Origin: Limonium bicolor
Lineage: Eukaryota; Streptophyta; Magnoliopsida; Caryophyllales; Plumbaginaceae
Direction of reading: 5' to 3'
NCBI GenBank assembly: GCA_023374045.1
Contig: CM041778.1
Location: 94,056,839-94,120,838 of the forward strand
DNA: 64,000 nt
Position numbers and translations under genes: made by a program. The notes beneath the pieces were generated by a model. The model searched no databases. It saw only the letters and a list, made by a program, of their open reading frames with translations, and was not told the DNA's origin. Of the stretch, positions 46,301 through 58,600 are shown one piece after another (the first letter of the stretch is position 1; every line of letters starts with the position of its first letter).

Positions 46301-46676
46301 TGACATTGATTCCTTTCTGTTGTTCCGGTGCAAGTGGGTGGACAACCGACGCGGGTACCAAAATGATGGAGGGCTTACCATGGTTGATCTTTCACGGTTA
46401 CACGGTTATAATGATGATCAATTTGTTCTGGGAAAGGATTGCGAGCAAGTGTGGTATGTTGAGGATCCGAAAGACTGCAGATGGTCTGTTGTTCTTCCAG
46501 GAAGAAGGCCGGTTGTAATGGAAAATGAAAATGAGGATAACGATGAAAATGGGACTGTAGAGGAAACATCCTTGTTTCCTACTGGATTACCGGATTCGAT
46601 TGATGATACTGAAAACGATTTGCTCTACGCACGATCAGACCATGATGAGGGTGTTTGGGTAGAAAATATGAAATGA
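43393..46676 (+). CDS. CACTA transposase TNP2 type with DUF4218 and DUF4216 (one frame break)
   Basis: This protein would bind and cut the element ends. ATG 43393 (MERDWMYGDRGEHFDKML) starts the Transpos_assoc domain (residues ~2-75, including CPCVDCG and HYTKWIFHGE). The Transposase_21/TNP2 domain spans about residues 300-560 with LGLCTDGMNPYG and FTLKALLFCTVNDFPAYGNL. The DUF4218 region follows at about residues 690-810 (QLEMYFPPSFFDIMVHL, YMYPFERYMGILK). The frame changes near 46005-46015 in a run of T, between KEQNREF and IQWFKDHV. DUF4216 (YYGVIEDIWELDY, VDLSRLHGYNDDQFVLGKD) then runs to 46676. Compared with the family motif HNLDVMHIEKNV, this copy reads HCLDIMHIVKNV, losing a conserved Glu (45070-45072). 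The frame break may be a true mutation or a sequence error. Confidence 0.85.
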
Positions 46677-46679
46677 TTT

Positions 46680-49600
46680 ATGTTTTTGTACGTGTCAGGT
46701 AATGTTGTTAGTAGAATGTAGACTGTAATATCATCTTAACTGTTATTGTTATGCATCATAGTATTTATGTTATGAGTTTAACTGATGAAAATGCTTTATG
46801 ATTTTTTTTTGCAGTGGATGATCACCCTATAGATGACCCCATTGGACGGCTTATCTCGACTGGAGAACCTGAGCCACAGCCGAATAGACCAAGTAAGCGG
46901 GTCACGAGAGGAGGAAAGAAGAAGAAGGACCAGGTAGCAGTACACGAGACTGAGGCTGGCCCTTCACAGCAGACCGAAGAGGAGTCGGTTGTGCCACCAG
47001 AGGCGAAGAAGCAGAAGAAAAGAGGTGCAACACGTGGGCTGAAGGCTAACAAGGGCCCTCCTACAAAACCGGTCGACTTCAATCAATTCAACCAGCCCCA
47101 TGGAAATTGGAAGAATGACTTCACCGCTTACGGTAGCCATTTGGTGAAGTCATATTGCGACATAAACCACACCTGGAAGCAAGTGCCTCAATCATTGAAG
47201 GATACTATGTTTCAGCGTCTTCAGGTAAATCTCTACATTATTACTATGATCTTTTGTGAAATAATAGAACATTTATGTTTACTTTACTAACTGAATGATC
47301 ATGTACGTAGTCTCGTTTCTCCGTGGATCCCGCACTTAAAAACGATGTGCTATCAGCGATGTCGAAACAGTTCCGGGACCACAAGAATAAGTTGGCTGAC
47401 AAGTACATCTACAAGATGCCTACTCCAGAAGATCCAGATGAGCCAGATCATGGTGGAGACGGTGTGAGACCACCATGGGAGGTTTACGAGGGCATAACAG
47501 AAGAGCAATGGCTACAATTTGTTGAGAGGCGTCACACACCGGAGTTCCAGGTGCACTTTATTGTCATACATACATAAATTAATCTTAATTTCTTATGTTT
47601 TTTTGTGTTCAATTTCACTTAACATGATCCCATTAATTTATGCAGGCTCTCCGTGCGAAACAACAAGCAAATGCTAAGAAGAATCTGTACCCTCACCACT
47701 TAGGTGGAAAAAGTATTGCTCAAAGGGTACCAGAATGGGAGCAAAAGGGATATCTGCCCACGGATGGCTCATTGGATGCCAGTGGCAGAAGAATGAAAGT
47801 GTGGGAGTTAAGCCACATTCCGAAGAACTCTACTCCCGAAAATCCTCAATATGATGAAGCCACGAGAGCAGTTATTGCTCAAATGGTAAGTGATATCATT
47901 TCATTTTCAGTCAAACTGTTCATTTCCTTTGTATATGAACTTATGTTAAACTAATAACTGTATTTGTGTGTTATATTAGGGTGAATTAAGCTCTCAGCTC
48001 ACCCAGGGCACCTGGACCTCACAGAGGAATGATGATCCTCTTACACGCGCTCTTGGTAAGAAGGATCATCCAGGTCGTGCCATTGGGTTTGGTGGGCACG
48101 TTGGTATCCGCCAGGCATTTGGCGCACCCGGGTCCAGAATCAGCCGGGGACAGTCGATTAGCTACGAGGAGCACCTGAGAGCGATGGCTGAGATGGAGCA
48201 GAGGATTACTCAGAACGTCGACGAGAGGATCGCTCAGGCTATATCAAGGATTCAGCCACAGCAGCATGAAAGCCAAGAGGTTTCTCGACCACCAGTTGAT
48301 CAGTCACCCATTCAGCAGCAGAATGCACCGGTAGTGAGAAGTAGTGTCCACTCGGCTGATCCGTTTCCCTATGCATCTCTACAGGTTAGACTTACATTTC
48401 AATTGAGTACATGACGATTATGATTTTTAACTTGATCACTAATATCATCATAGAAGAATTCTCAATTTTTATCTAAACAAGTTCCACATAACACTCAGTA
48501 ATGGGATCGGGGTGCTGACCGAGTAGGTCTGAGGTGTTAGTCTCAGACCAACTCTACTGAAGAATAAAGGTGTAAAAATAATGCGGAAGCTTTTGTTTAA
48601 ACTTAACAGATAGGATTCTGCTTGTATTGAAACTCAATATGAATTACAACCTAGCTTCCTATCTTGGGATTCGACAGAAGTATTCTGTCTCATCCAACAC
48701 TCGCTCTACTCTGGCTTAGATCAATGCGTAACAAGGAGTAAAGGGGAGTGTTCTATGTGTGCTCTCTAGGTAATAAATACCTAAGCTAATGACACTATCT
48801 CACAGATCTCTCAAGAATATTTTCTCTCTCAAGGGCGGTGTATCTCTCTGAATAATCTCAAAATGCGCATCTTAACTAATTACAATCGCTGCTTATATAC
48901 TTGTTAACTATCTCTAAACTTCGGTGGAGTCTTCAAGTGTAACGACTCCTTGAGTTGGTTTCCGCAAGTATCGGGGTGTGGTCTTCCTTGTGCATCACGA
49001 TCTCACGTCTTGCTAATGCTCCACGATGCGGGATTTCCGCAACTGCTTCAGCAACGTCGCGCTTCTTGTCATACAGAAGCTCGTGGACAGATGCTTCTGC
49101 AGAGGTACTCGAGCTGAACAACTTTCCGTATCGCGCCAAGTACTCTGCATCGCTACTATCACTGAGGAGGCAATCATCTGCAAAACTAAGTCTTCAACAA
49201 ATTCCCCCTTTTGCTGATGATGGCAAAATCAGTGTATCCAGCGTAAACTTGAGGTTTGTATACGATGTACCTGTAAAAAGAACAGACAACAAAACAGAGC
49301 AACCATCTAGGGAGAACAACTTGCTGTTTGTTCCCCCTTCAACACATATTCCCCTTAAGGTAATGCAGTTTAATAGAGCAGATAAAAAAACCATAGTACG
49401 TAACTACTTCAAATATCACGTTGCAGAAAATGAACGACCAAAGCAAAAAACAGATGGAGGCCCTTCAGAGGCACTCATTATCCACACATAGTTACCCGAC
49501 AGACCACCGCGCGGATACACCGCTTCCCCCGTTTGCCAACATCAGGGGAAACGCACAAAAAATATCCAAAAAACCATTATCTGAAGCAGTTAGTTAAACA

Positions 49601-52600
49601 AGCCACCAGCGCAAGTCAAAAGTATTCAAGAATCACTACTGCTAAGGGTTAAAGGGGTGGGGTAACAGAGTTAGTCATCTCCTCCATCCATTCCTGTGTC
49701 CCTCATCCCTGCTCTATCTTCCCCCGAAGTCCCAGCGCCATCCAATAGCTTAGCCGCTTCCAGAGTTTCAGCAATGTTTCCCGGAACTTCTGCCAGCTTT
49801 TCGACTCCCCTGCAATTATATTCATCGCTGTTTTGTGGTTTCTTGTTGAGGACGTCGATGAGCATGTCTATCTTCTTGGATAGAGTGGCGAGGTTGTCTT
49901 CCACCGCTGCTACCCTTTCAGATAAAGAGACGGAGTCAGGGGGTGATGCGGGTTTTGGTGGGGCTAGCTTTTTGGAGGGAGGGTTTTGTTTTGGAGACTG
50001 ATTTGATCTGGAAGGATGGGGTTTTGTTGTACAGGATCTGACCAAGTATGTCGGATCCATTATCCGACTGGTGCTTTGGAGGATCGAGGACAACATCAAC
50101 ATTGGTAAGGATTTTTGGGAGCCAAAATACGTACCCCAGGCTGTCGGGGGTGAGGAGATAGTTTGAGGCTAGTGGTTGAGGATTAACTTTGGAAGGTTGA
50201 TTTTTTGGTGGTGGATCAGACAGTACATAATAGCAAGATCAAGTGGACGAGCAAACTGATTTCCTTCCTTTCTAGGGACTAAGTTTTTGATCACCAATGT
50301 GTGGAGCATTTGGTGGGTATTGGACAGAGCAGGTCGGTCCAGAGTGACCGACTCTGCTGTTTGGTAGGAAGAAGTCATAGACCTCTTTCGCACTTATGAA
50401 CCCTAGATCAGGAAAACCAGCCCTATCATAAAATTCTAGTCCACTAGTTGGAATTGCCAGATGGGTTGCTATGGAGTTTGAGTCGAGAAGGATGGGTTTA
50501 CCGTGTACCTCTGTCATTATCTTCCCTTTGCGAATGACGCAATTTTGGTAGAACTCATACGCCTCTGCCTCATGGTAGGTCTGAATGCCGTGGAAGAGAT
50601 GTATCCAATTTTGGAAACGGAGCATCTCCTCGAACATGTTGAAGGCCATCGATTGGAGCCAGTCCAGGTCGAGTAGCTTTCCCTTTACCAAGTGCCGTGA
50701 TTCAGCAGAATCGTCTGGTGGTAAGGAGTAGACGGCAGAGTGGGTGTCATCAGACCTAGTCGAGTAGTAGGTGTAGGTGGGACAGACTCGGAGCGAGGAC
50801 GGAGTCGCTTTCTGGTGGAAGTTGTTGCCGTGTCGGAGTCTGCCTGGGTAGAAGAGTTGGTGGTACTGCGCGGCTTTTCTTCAGTAGTTGGTGCCGTGAC
50901 TACGGAGATGGTGCAGGAACAGGAGCATCAGAAGTGGGTTTCGAAGATGACTGAGGGTTTTTGGCTCGAGAACGAAGAGTTCGAGTAGCTGGAGGGCGGG
51001 GGACGTTGGATTTAGCACGGCGGGTTTTCTTGGGTGGAGGTGAACACTCAGGAGCAAGTGGGTTGGCTTCGAGGTCAAGTACCTCGGTGGGTTCTTTAGC
51101 AGGAGAGGTAGGTTGTTGGTTCTTTGCTTCTTCATCAGCGGGTGGAAGAGAGCCGAACTGAAGTTTAGTCGGAGATTTTGTGATAGTATCGGGGGTGGGT
51201 ATGATTGGAGTGGTGGGAGGCGATGTTTGTTTGGTTGGGGATGGGGTTTCTTCCGATTTTGTGGATGCCGTAGTGTGAACTATGGCGGTTGTTTCAGTTG
51301 TGACAGTGGGTAGTGTGGTGGTGATGGGTGCAGTGTCGACGGACATTGCAGGGGCTACAGCGGTTGAGTCAGAGGTGGAAGTAGGGGTTTGTTTGGCTTG
51401 GAGGATAGTGAGTTTGTTGATGAGAGCTTGGAGGAGCAGAGGGTCGTTGGGTAATTCGGCGTCGGAAAACATGGGGTTAGGGTTAGGGTTGGAAGCCATG
51501 GTGATTGGAGGTTGATCAAGGTGAACAAACGAGTGTAGAAGACGAAGAGAAGCAGAAATTGGGCTAGGGGTGATTTGAGATGGGGGTTGAGAGATATAGG
51601 CAAACGTCGTGTGTCAGGGTACTGTGAGGTGATTGGTTGAGCTGGGGTGTTGCGGATAATAGGGCGAGAATTTCGCGGGATGAGTTATCAGAAACTGAAC
51701 ACGCGTGTTGTTGCGCTGGTGTTTTGTTACTTAAACAGACAGACTAGGTCGGCAGATATATTCATACATTTCACCCAGAAATTAACAAAACACGAGAAGG
51801 AGATACGACCGTAGCTAGGTCATACGGGTCATACCTAGTTGTGAACGGAGTGCTTCAAAAGGACCTCGTTGCAGTGGCTTGGTGAATATGTCTGCAAGTT
51901 GCTCTGAAGTAGGAACATACTCTAGTTGTATCTGTCCTTTTTCAACGCAATCCCTTAAGAAATGGTGACGAATTTCAATGTGCTTTGTCCTGGAATGATG
52001 GACAGGATTTTTAGATAAGTCAATAGCACTATTATTGTCACAAAAAATTGTAGTACAAGTTGGACGAATGAGATAGTCCTGTAGTTGTTGTTGTATCCAG
52101 AGAATCTGTGCACAGCAAGCAGCGGCGGAGACATATTCGGCCTCAGCGGATGATAGTGCTACTGTGTTTTGCTTCTTTGAGCTCCAAGCGACAAGACATA
52201 GTCCTAAAAATTGTGCAGTACCAGACGTGCTTTTCCTGTCTAATAAGGAGCTTGCAAAATCAGAATCACTATAACCCATTAGAGTGAAATCAGGAGTACT
52301 TGGGTACCAGAGGTACAAGTCTTGAGTACTTTTCAGATAGCGAAAAATTCGCTTTACGCCTTGTAGGTGTGATTCTTTTGGGTTTGCCTGAAATCTTGCA
52401 CAGAGACATACAGCATATAGAATGTCAGGCCTACTTGCTGTTAGATAAAGAAGGGAACCTATCATACCTCTGTATAGCGTAGCATCAACCGCAATTCCTT
52501 TTTCATCCATATGTAGCTTCTCTGTTGTTGTCATTGGAGTGGGTGTGGCTTTTGAATCCTGCATCTTGTATTTGATTAACAGCTCGTGAATGTATTTCTG

Positions 52601-55600
52601 TTGATGAATTTGAGTCCCGTTTTCCTGTTGGGTGACTTGTAGACCTAGAAAGAATTTCAATTCTCCAAGAGCACTCATTTCAAACTCTTTACTCATGAGA
52701 TCAGAAAAGAATGAGCATAGTTCAGGAATAGTGGATCCATAAATTATGTCATCCACGTATATTTGCACAATGAGTATGTCTTCACCTTTGGTGAGAGTAA
52801 AAAGAGTTTTGTCGACTTTACCTCGAATGAATCCATGGGACAATAAGTAAGATGAAAGACGTTCATACCATGCCCGAGGTGCCTGCTTCAGGCCATATAA
52901 TGCTTTATCTAACTTGTAGACATACTCTGGGTGATGTGGATCTTCAAAACCCGGAGGTTGAGCAACATATACATCTCTGTCGATGTATCCATGTAGAAAG
53001 GCAGTTTTTACATCCATTTGGTAGAGTTTTATACCTCGATGTGCTGCGTAGGCCACGAGTATTCGAATTGCCTCAATTCGAGCTACTGGAGCATAAGTTT
53101 CATCGTAATCAATTCCTTCAGCTTGAGCATATCCCTGAACTACCAGTCTGGCTTTGTTGCGAGAGATATTTCCTTGATCATCTAACTTGTTGCGGAACAC
53201 CCATTTTGTACCAATTGGTTTATGATTGGTTGGGCATGGAACAAGTCGCCAGACAGAGTGTCTTTGTAGAGAGTGTAGTTCTTCTTGCATGGCGAGTATC
53301 CAGTCATGATCCTGTAGAGCTTGGTTGACATTCTTAGGTTCGATTTTGGATATGAAGGCATTGAAGGCACATAGATTCTGATGCAGTTCACTACGTGTTT
53401 GCACACCTTTGGATGGATCACTCAGGATTTGAGAAATGGGGTGAGCGGAGGCTTGTTGAAATTTTCTTGTGGAGGATGATGGAATACTATTGGAGTGATC
53501 TGGTGTTGGGTGATCGTTAGGTGTGGGTGTGGTTGTGTTTTGTGGAGGAGGTAGTGGTTCCTGTGTGGGAGTAGGTGAGGCATCTTTAAATGAATCATCA
53601 TGGTCGTCGTCGCTGTCAGAGGATGAGTCTGTTGCAAGAGGTGTTTTTGGTGCAGGGATGGTAGCTACTGGTATTTCAATGAAGGTAGTATCTGCGGCAT
53701 CTTCATGTGGCTCGTTTTGTGTGTGGTCATAGTCACTAGAGTTAGAGAGTTCTTCAAAGCGAATATGAGGGCTTTCTTCAAGGCAGGCTGTTCGCTTATT
53801 GAATACTCTGTAAGCTCGACTTTGTGATGAGTAGCCAAGGAATATTCCTTCATCACTCTTAGATGCAAACTTGCCGAGATCATCTTTGCCATTGTTATGT
53901 ATGAAACACTTGCATCCGAAGCGCCGTAGATGTGCGACTGAAGGAGGACGGCCTTTGATAATTTCATATGGGGTTTTGCCGATGAAGGGATGAATTGATG
54001 CTCGATTTAGAATGTATGCTGCAGTGTTTATAGCTTCTGCCCAGTATGTGGCTGGAAGGTTACTATCGATGAGCATTGTTCTTGCCATTTCTACAAGCGT
54101 GCGATTCTTTCGTTCTACTACTCCATTTTGTTGTGGAGTACGAGCAGCTGATGTTTGATGCATGATTCCCTTTTCCCTGCAGAAGTCTGAAAACTGAATA
54201 TTGCAAAATTCTGTACCGTTGTCAGATCGAATAGTCTTGACAGACGTGGACATTTTGTTAGTAATCAGTTTAAATAAGGTTTCGAATTCGAAAAAAGTTT
54301 CCGACTTGCTCTTAAGAAAGAGTACCCATGTCCAGCGCGAATAGTCATCGACGATGACTAGAACGTACTTCTTACCACTTTTGCTTTGAACACGCATTGG
54401 TCCACATAGATCCATGTGTAGCATGTCCAGTGGAGATGAAGTAGACATATCTGTTTTACCTGGAAAGCTTGATCTAGAATGTTTCCCTTGTACGCATGCA
54501 GGACAGAGGAAGTCGGTCTGGAAAAAGTTCGTCTGAGGAAGTCCCACTACAAGATTTCTGCCCTTGATTTTGTTTAGAAGTTTGCCGTGTGCATGACCTA
54601 GGCGAAAGTGCCATAAGGAGATATTCTTGTCCTGTACACTAAGACAGAGAGTACCATCTAGGTTAGGGTTTTCAAGAGATAGCTTGTAAAGATTGTTCAC
54701 CCTTATACCAGTGGCTTTCAGAAGACCTGTTTGCTCGTCAAAGATTTTGCAGTCAGAGGCCGAGAAAAGAACAACATTAGAGAGATCACAAATTTGAGAG
54801 ATACTTAGAAGGCTGTGTCCAAGTCCATTTACTAAATTAACATTTTCTATTTTAAAGAGAGAGGATTACCGACGGTTCCAATACCAATGATTTCACCATG
54901 AGCATTGTCGCCAAAAGTGACTTTCCCCCCGTTGTGTTGAGAGAGAGTCGTGAACTTGTCAGGGTCTCCTGTCATATGTCGTGAGCATCCACTATCCAGA
55001 AACCAAGAGTCATTGTCCACGGTCTCTCCCTGCAAGAGAATCAAAAGTTAGACTTGGGAACCCAGGCGAACTTGGGTTCCCTCTTTGAAAGAGAGCTATA
55101 ACCATCTCGTGCTCTAGACAAAGTATGTAAACGTTGCATATTAAAAGACAAATCTTTGCCAAGCTTATGACACGAGGAGTGAATATGCCCGTCGTAACCA
55201 CAGTAACCACAAATTAATAAAGGAGGTAGATGAACGTACTTCCTTTGCCAACGGAATTTGTCTTCAAATTTTTCTTTTTGGAGTTTTCTTCTTTGAAGGT
55301 CATTGGGTTTTGTGGCTATTTTTGGTAGGTTTACTTTGCCTTTATTTCTCAGCCAACGAGGAGGATTGGATGAGGAGACCGATTCCATCCGTGCCTTTTT
55401 AAGGGCGATGTTCAGGGAGTCGACCTCTTTCTCAAGTCGAACTTCTTTCTTTTGACTCACGGAGTTCGTTTTCAAAGAATTTTGGCTTTTGCATTGCAGC
55501 AACCTCACGAACAAAGGTGATTGGTTTGAAGAATTTTTGTGGAATTTTGGAACGATTTTTCTGAAGAGAAGAGACTTGAGTCTGTAAGGAGTTGATGAGG

Positions 55601-58600
55601 TTGTGAGCATCTTTTAGCTCTTTTTCAAGTCGTTCAGCCTTTTCTTCAGATTTTTGCAATTTTAGACGATCGTTGTTAACATGACCTTTTAGCACATGGA
55701 TTTCTTCATAAAGAGAGGCTATTCTGTCTTGTTCTTCAGTTAAATCAAATTCAGGATGATTTGGATCGATATAATAGGTAGATAAATCTAAAGAGGGAAT
55801 AGCACATGAGTCTGAGAAATATTCAGTTACCTCTGAAGAGGGACTCTTGCATGCCTGACTCTTGTGAGCCATGAGACATATTAGGCTTGACGTTCCTATC
55901 TCAAGTTCTTCTGAGTCGGAGTCTCCCCATGCTGAATTTGCCATTAGTGACGATTGCTCGCGATCATCTTTCTTCTTGAGAGGACAGTTATTGGCGTAGT
56001 GCCCCGGCTTCAGGCATTTAAAGCATACTCGGTCTCCAGTTCCCGCAGTACCTTGCTGATTACGGTTGTAGGATTGATATTGTCGGTTTTGGTTTTGACT
56101 GAACCTGTTTGGATTGTTCCTTTCTGATCGATCTCGCATGAATCTCTTAAAGTTCTTGACCAGCATGGCCATGTCTTCAAAGGTGTTCGCTGATCCTTCT
56201 TCTATTATGCCGTCAATCAGAGTGTCCCGAAGCTGCTGGATTAACTCCTGATTTGGAGAGGTAGTGTCATAGTGGAATGACTCATTCTGGTGAGCTCTGT
56301 AAATCGAGCGAGCATGTCGCTGAGGGATTCTCCAGGCTTTCCTACGAAGTTTTCGTAGTCCATCTCAGTTCTTGTATTTTTGATTTTCGAAGCTCAGTAT
56401 TTCCTTCGTGAACAGCTCGAAGATGATCCCAGATGTCTTTGGCTATTTTGATGTGATACACTCTTCTTCTTTCAGGTGGAGAGAGACTGGTGTAGATGAC
56501 TCGTACGGCTTGGGCATTTAGCTCAACGCATCTGCGCTCCTCAGCATATAGGAGCTAGGATCTTTCCCTTCAGGTACTGGGAAGTTGCCTTTCGTCACTA
56601 CCGTCCAGAGTTGTTGATTCAAGGACTGGAGGTGTGACTCCATCTCGTTTTTCCACATATTGTAGTTTGTGGAAGTTAGCTTTGGATTCTCCACTTGCAT
56701 TCTGTTGTTGTTGTTGGTGTTTGAGATTTCCGCCATTTTTGAGAGATCTGTCAGCCAACGCAGGCTCTGATACCACTTGATGGGATCGGGGTGCTGACCG
56801 AGTAGGTCTGAGGTGTTAGTCTCAGACCAACTCTACTTGAAGAATAAAGGTGTAAAAATAATGCGGAAGCTTTTGTTTAAACTTAACAAGATAGGATTCT
56901 GCTTGTATTGAAACTCAATATGAATTACAACCTAGCTTCCTATCTTGGGATTCGACAGAAGTATTCTGTCTCATCCAACACTCGCTCTACTCTCGGCTTA
57001 GATCAATGCGTAACAAGGAGTAAAGGGGAGTGTTCTATGTGTGCTCTCTAGGTAATAAATACCTAAGCTAATTGACACTATCTCACTAAGATCTCTCAAG
57101 AATATTTTCTCTCAAGGGCGGTGTATCTCTCTGAATAATCTCAAAATGCGCATCTTAACTAATTACAATCGCATGCTTATACTTGTTAACTATCTCCTAA
57201 ATCTTCGGTGGAGTCTTCAAGTGTAACGACTCCTTGAGTTGGTTCCGCAAGTATCGGGGTTGTGGTCTTCCTTGTGCATCACGATCTCACGTCTTGCTAA
57301 TGCTCCCACGATGCGGGATTTCCGCAACTGCTTCAGCAACGTCGCGCTTCTTGTCATACAGAAGCTCGTGGACAGATGCTTCTGCAGAGGTACTCGAGCT
57401 GGAACAACTTTCCGTATCGCGCCAAGTATCTCTGCATCGCTACTATCACTGAGGAGGCAATCATCTGCAAAACCTAAGTCTTCAACACTCAGGCACCCAC
57501 TGAGTGCCATCTATTTTTACAAATTGGAGTAGAAGGTCATGGTTGCATGGGGAAAACTTTTCCCCTCTCGTCCAAGTGATATTGTGCACGGTGAACCACT
57601 CCGACATTACCATGCACGAGTGCTTGTAGACGAATTTGTTGCAAGCATGCTGACGTCGGTTTACCGGTGCCGGTCCCACAAAGACCTACCGTGCGTTCTG
57701 CACAAACTGACAATGCAGTGGCCTGCACGATTGGTCAGACTCCCTGGGCAGGTATTACTCTTAACCGTTGCTATAAAACTATTGGTGTACCACCTTGCAT
57801 CCATATACTTAATTAGACTAATATCATAGGATATGACCCCACCGAAGACTGATAAGGGCAAAGGAAAAAGAATTGCCACACCTGTGCAATCAAAGGCATC
57901 CACAAATTTTGTGCTTAGACCTGCTTTGGTGGAGAAGAGAATATTGGCCGGCTTGTCGACCAATATGCAGATTTTGCATTCCTCGTTGTTGGTGCTACCA
58001 CCGGATAGTGATTCCCTCATTGTGGAAGATCCCGAGCGGATATTTCACTATATTCAAGGAGAAGATATACATCGATTTGGGATGTATGTCCGACTTCGAG
58101 GAGTGCTTCAGGAGGGATTGGTTGAATGTGTCGATTATCAAGTCGGCCGCCATGTGAGTGACTTCTACCTTTTATATTTTGAATTCATTAATTGGTGATG
58201 AATTAGATGTTTGAATATAAAGTTAATTACTAATGATATTGCCTCATAGTGGGTGCATGATAAGGCGATCAATGTCTATCAAGATCAAAGATTTGGATTC
58301 CTGTGTCCTGCTATGTGCAATGAAGTCCAGATGACAAGTGATCCGCAAGGCCTTATGCAATATATGACGAATGCCCTCTATGAATGTTCGAAAAAGTCAT
58401 TTATTATGCTGCCATATCATTCAGGGTATGATATTTGACTATTTCTATTAGTATTATCTAAAACATATAGTTTGTTAGTTGCTTAATGATTTCAACACAT
58501 TGTGTAATTTGTGGACAGTCGACATTGGTCATTGCTTGTGCTGGTGATGGGGAAGCACCCACGAATCTTGCAATTTGACTCACTTGGTGCGGGTGCCAAG

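Larger units (their letters stand above)
48499..57487 (-). mobile_element. Sirevirus-like Copia LTR retrotransposon, element 2 (complete)
   Basis: On the minus strand the order is 5' LTR (57487-56778), PBS, gag, protease, integrase, RT, RNase H, post-pol ORF, polypurine tracts and 3' LTR (49199-48499). The TSD CTCAG is at 48494-48498 and 57488-57492. The LTRs begin TGTTGAAGAC and end CCATCA (5' copy) or CCATTA (3' copy). The two LTRs show few substitutions, so the insertion appears young, but many one-base length differences. The element is homologous to element 1 throughout the visible parts. It sits in an intron end of the coding CACTA element. Confidence 0.94.

Noticed and set aside
48955..49491. 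178-residue plus-strand ORF crossing the 3' LTR of Copia element 2
   Set aside because: It spans the LTR border antisense to the element, has no domain, and depends on indels in the LTR.
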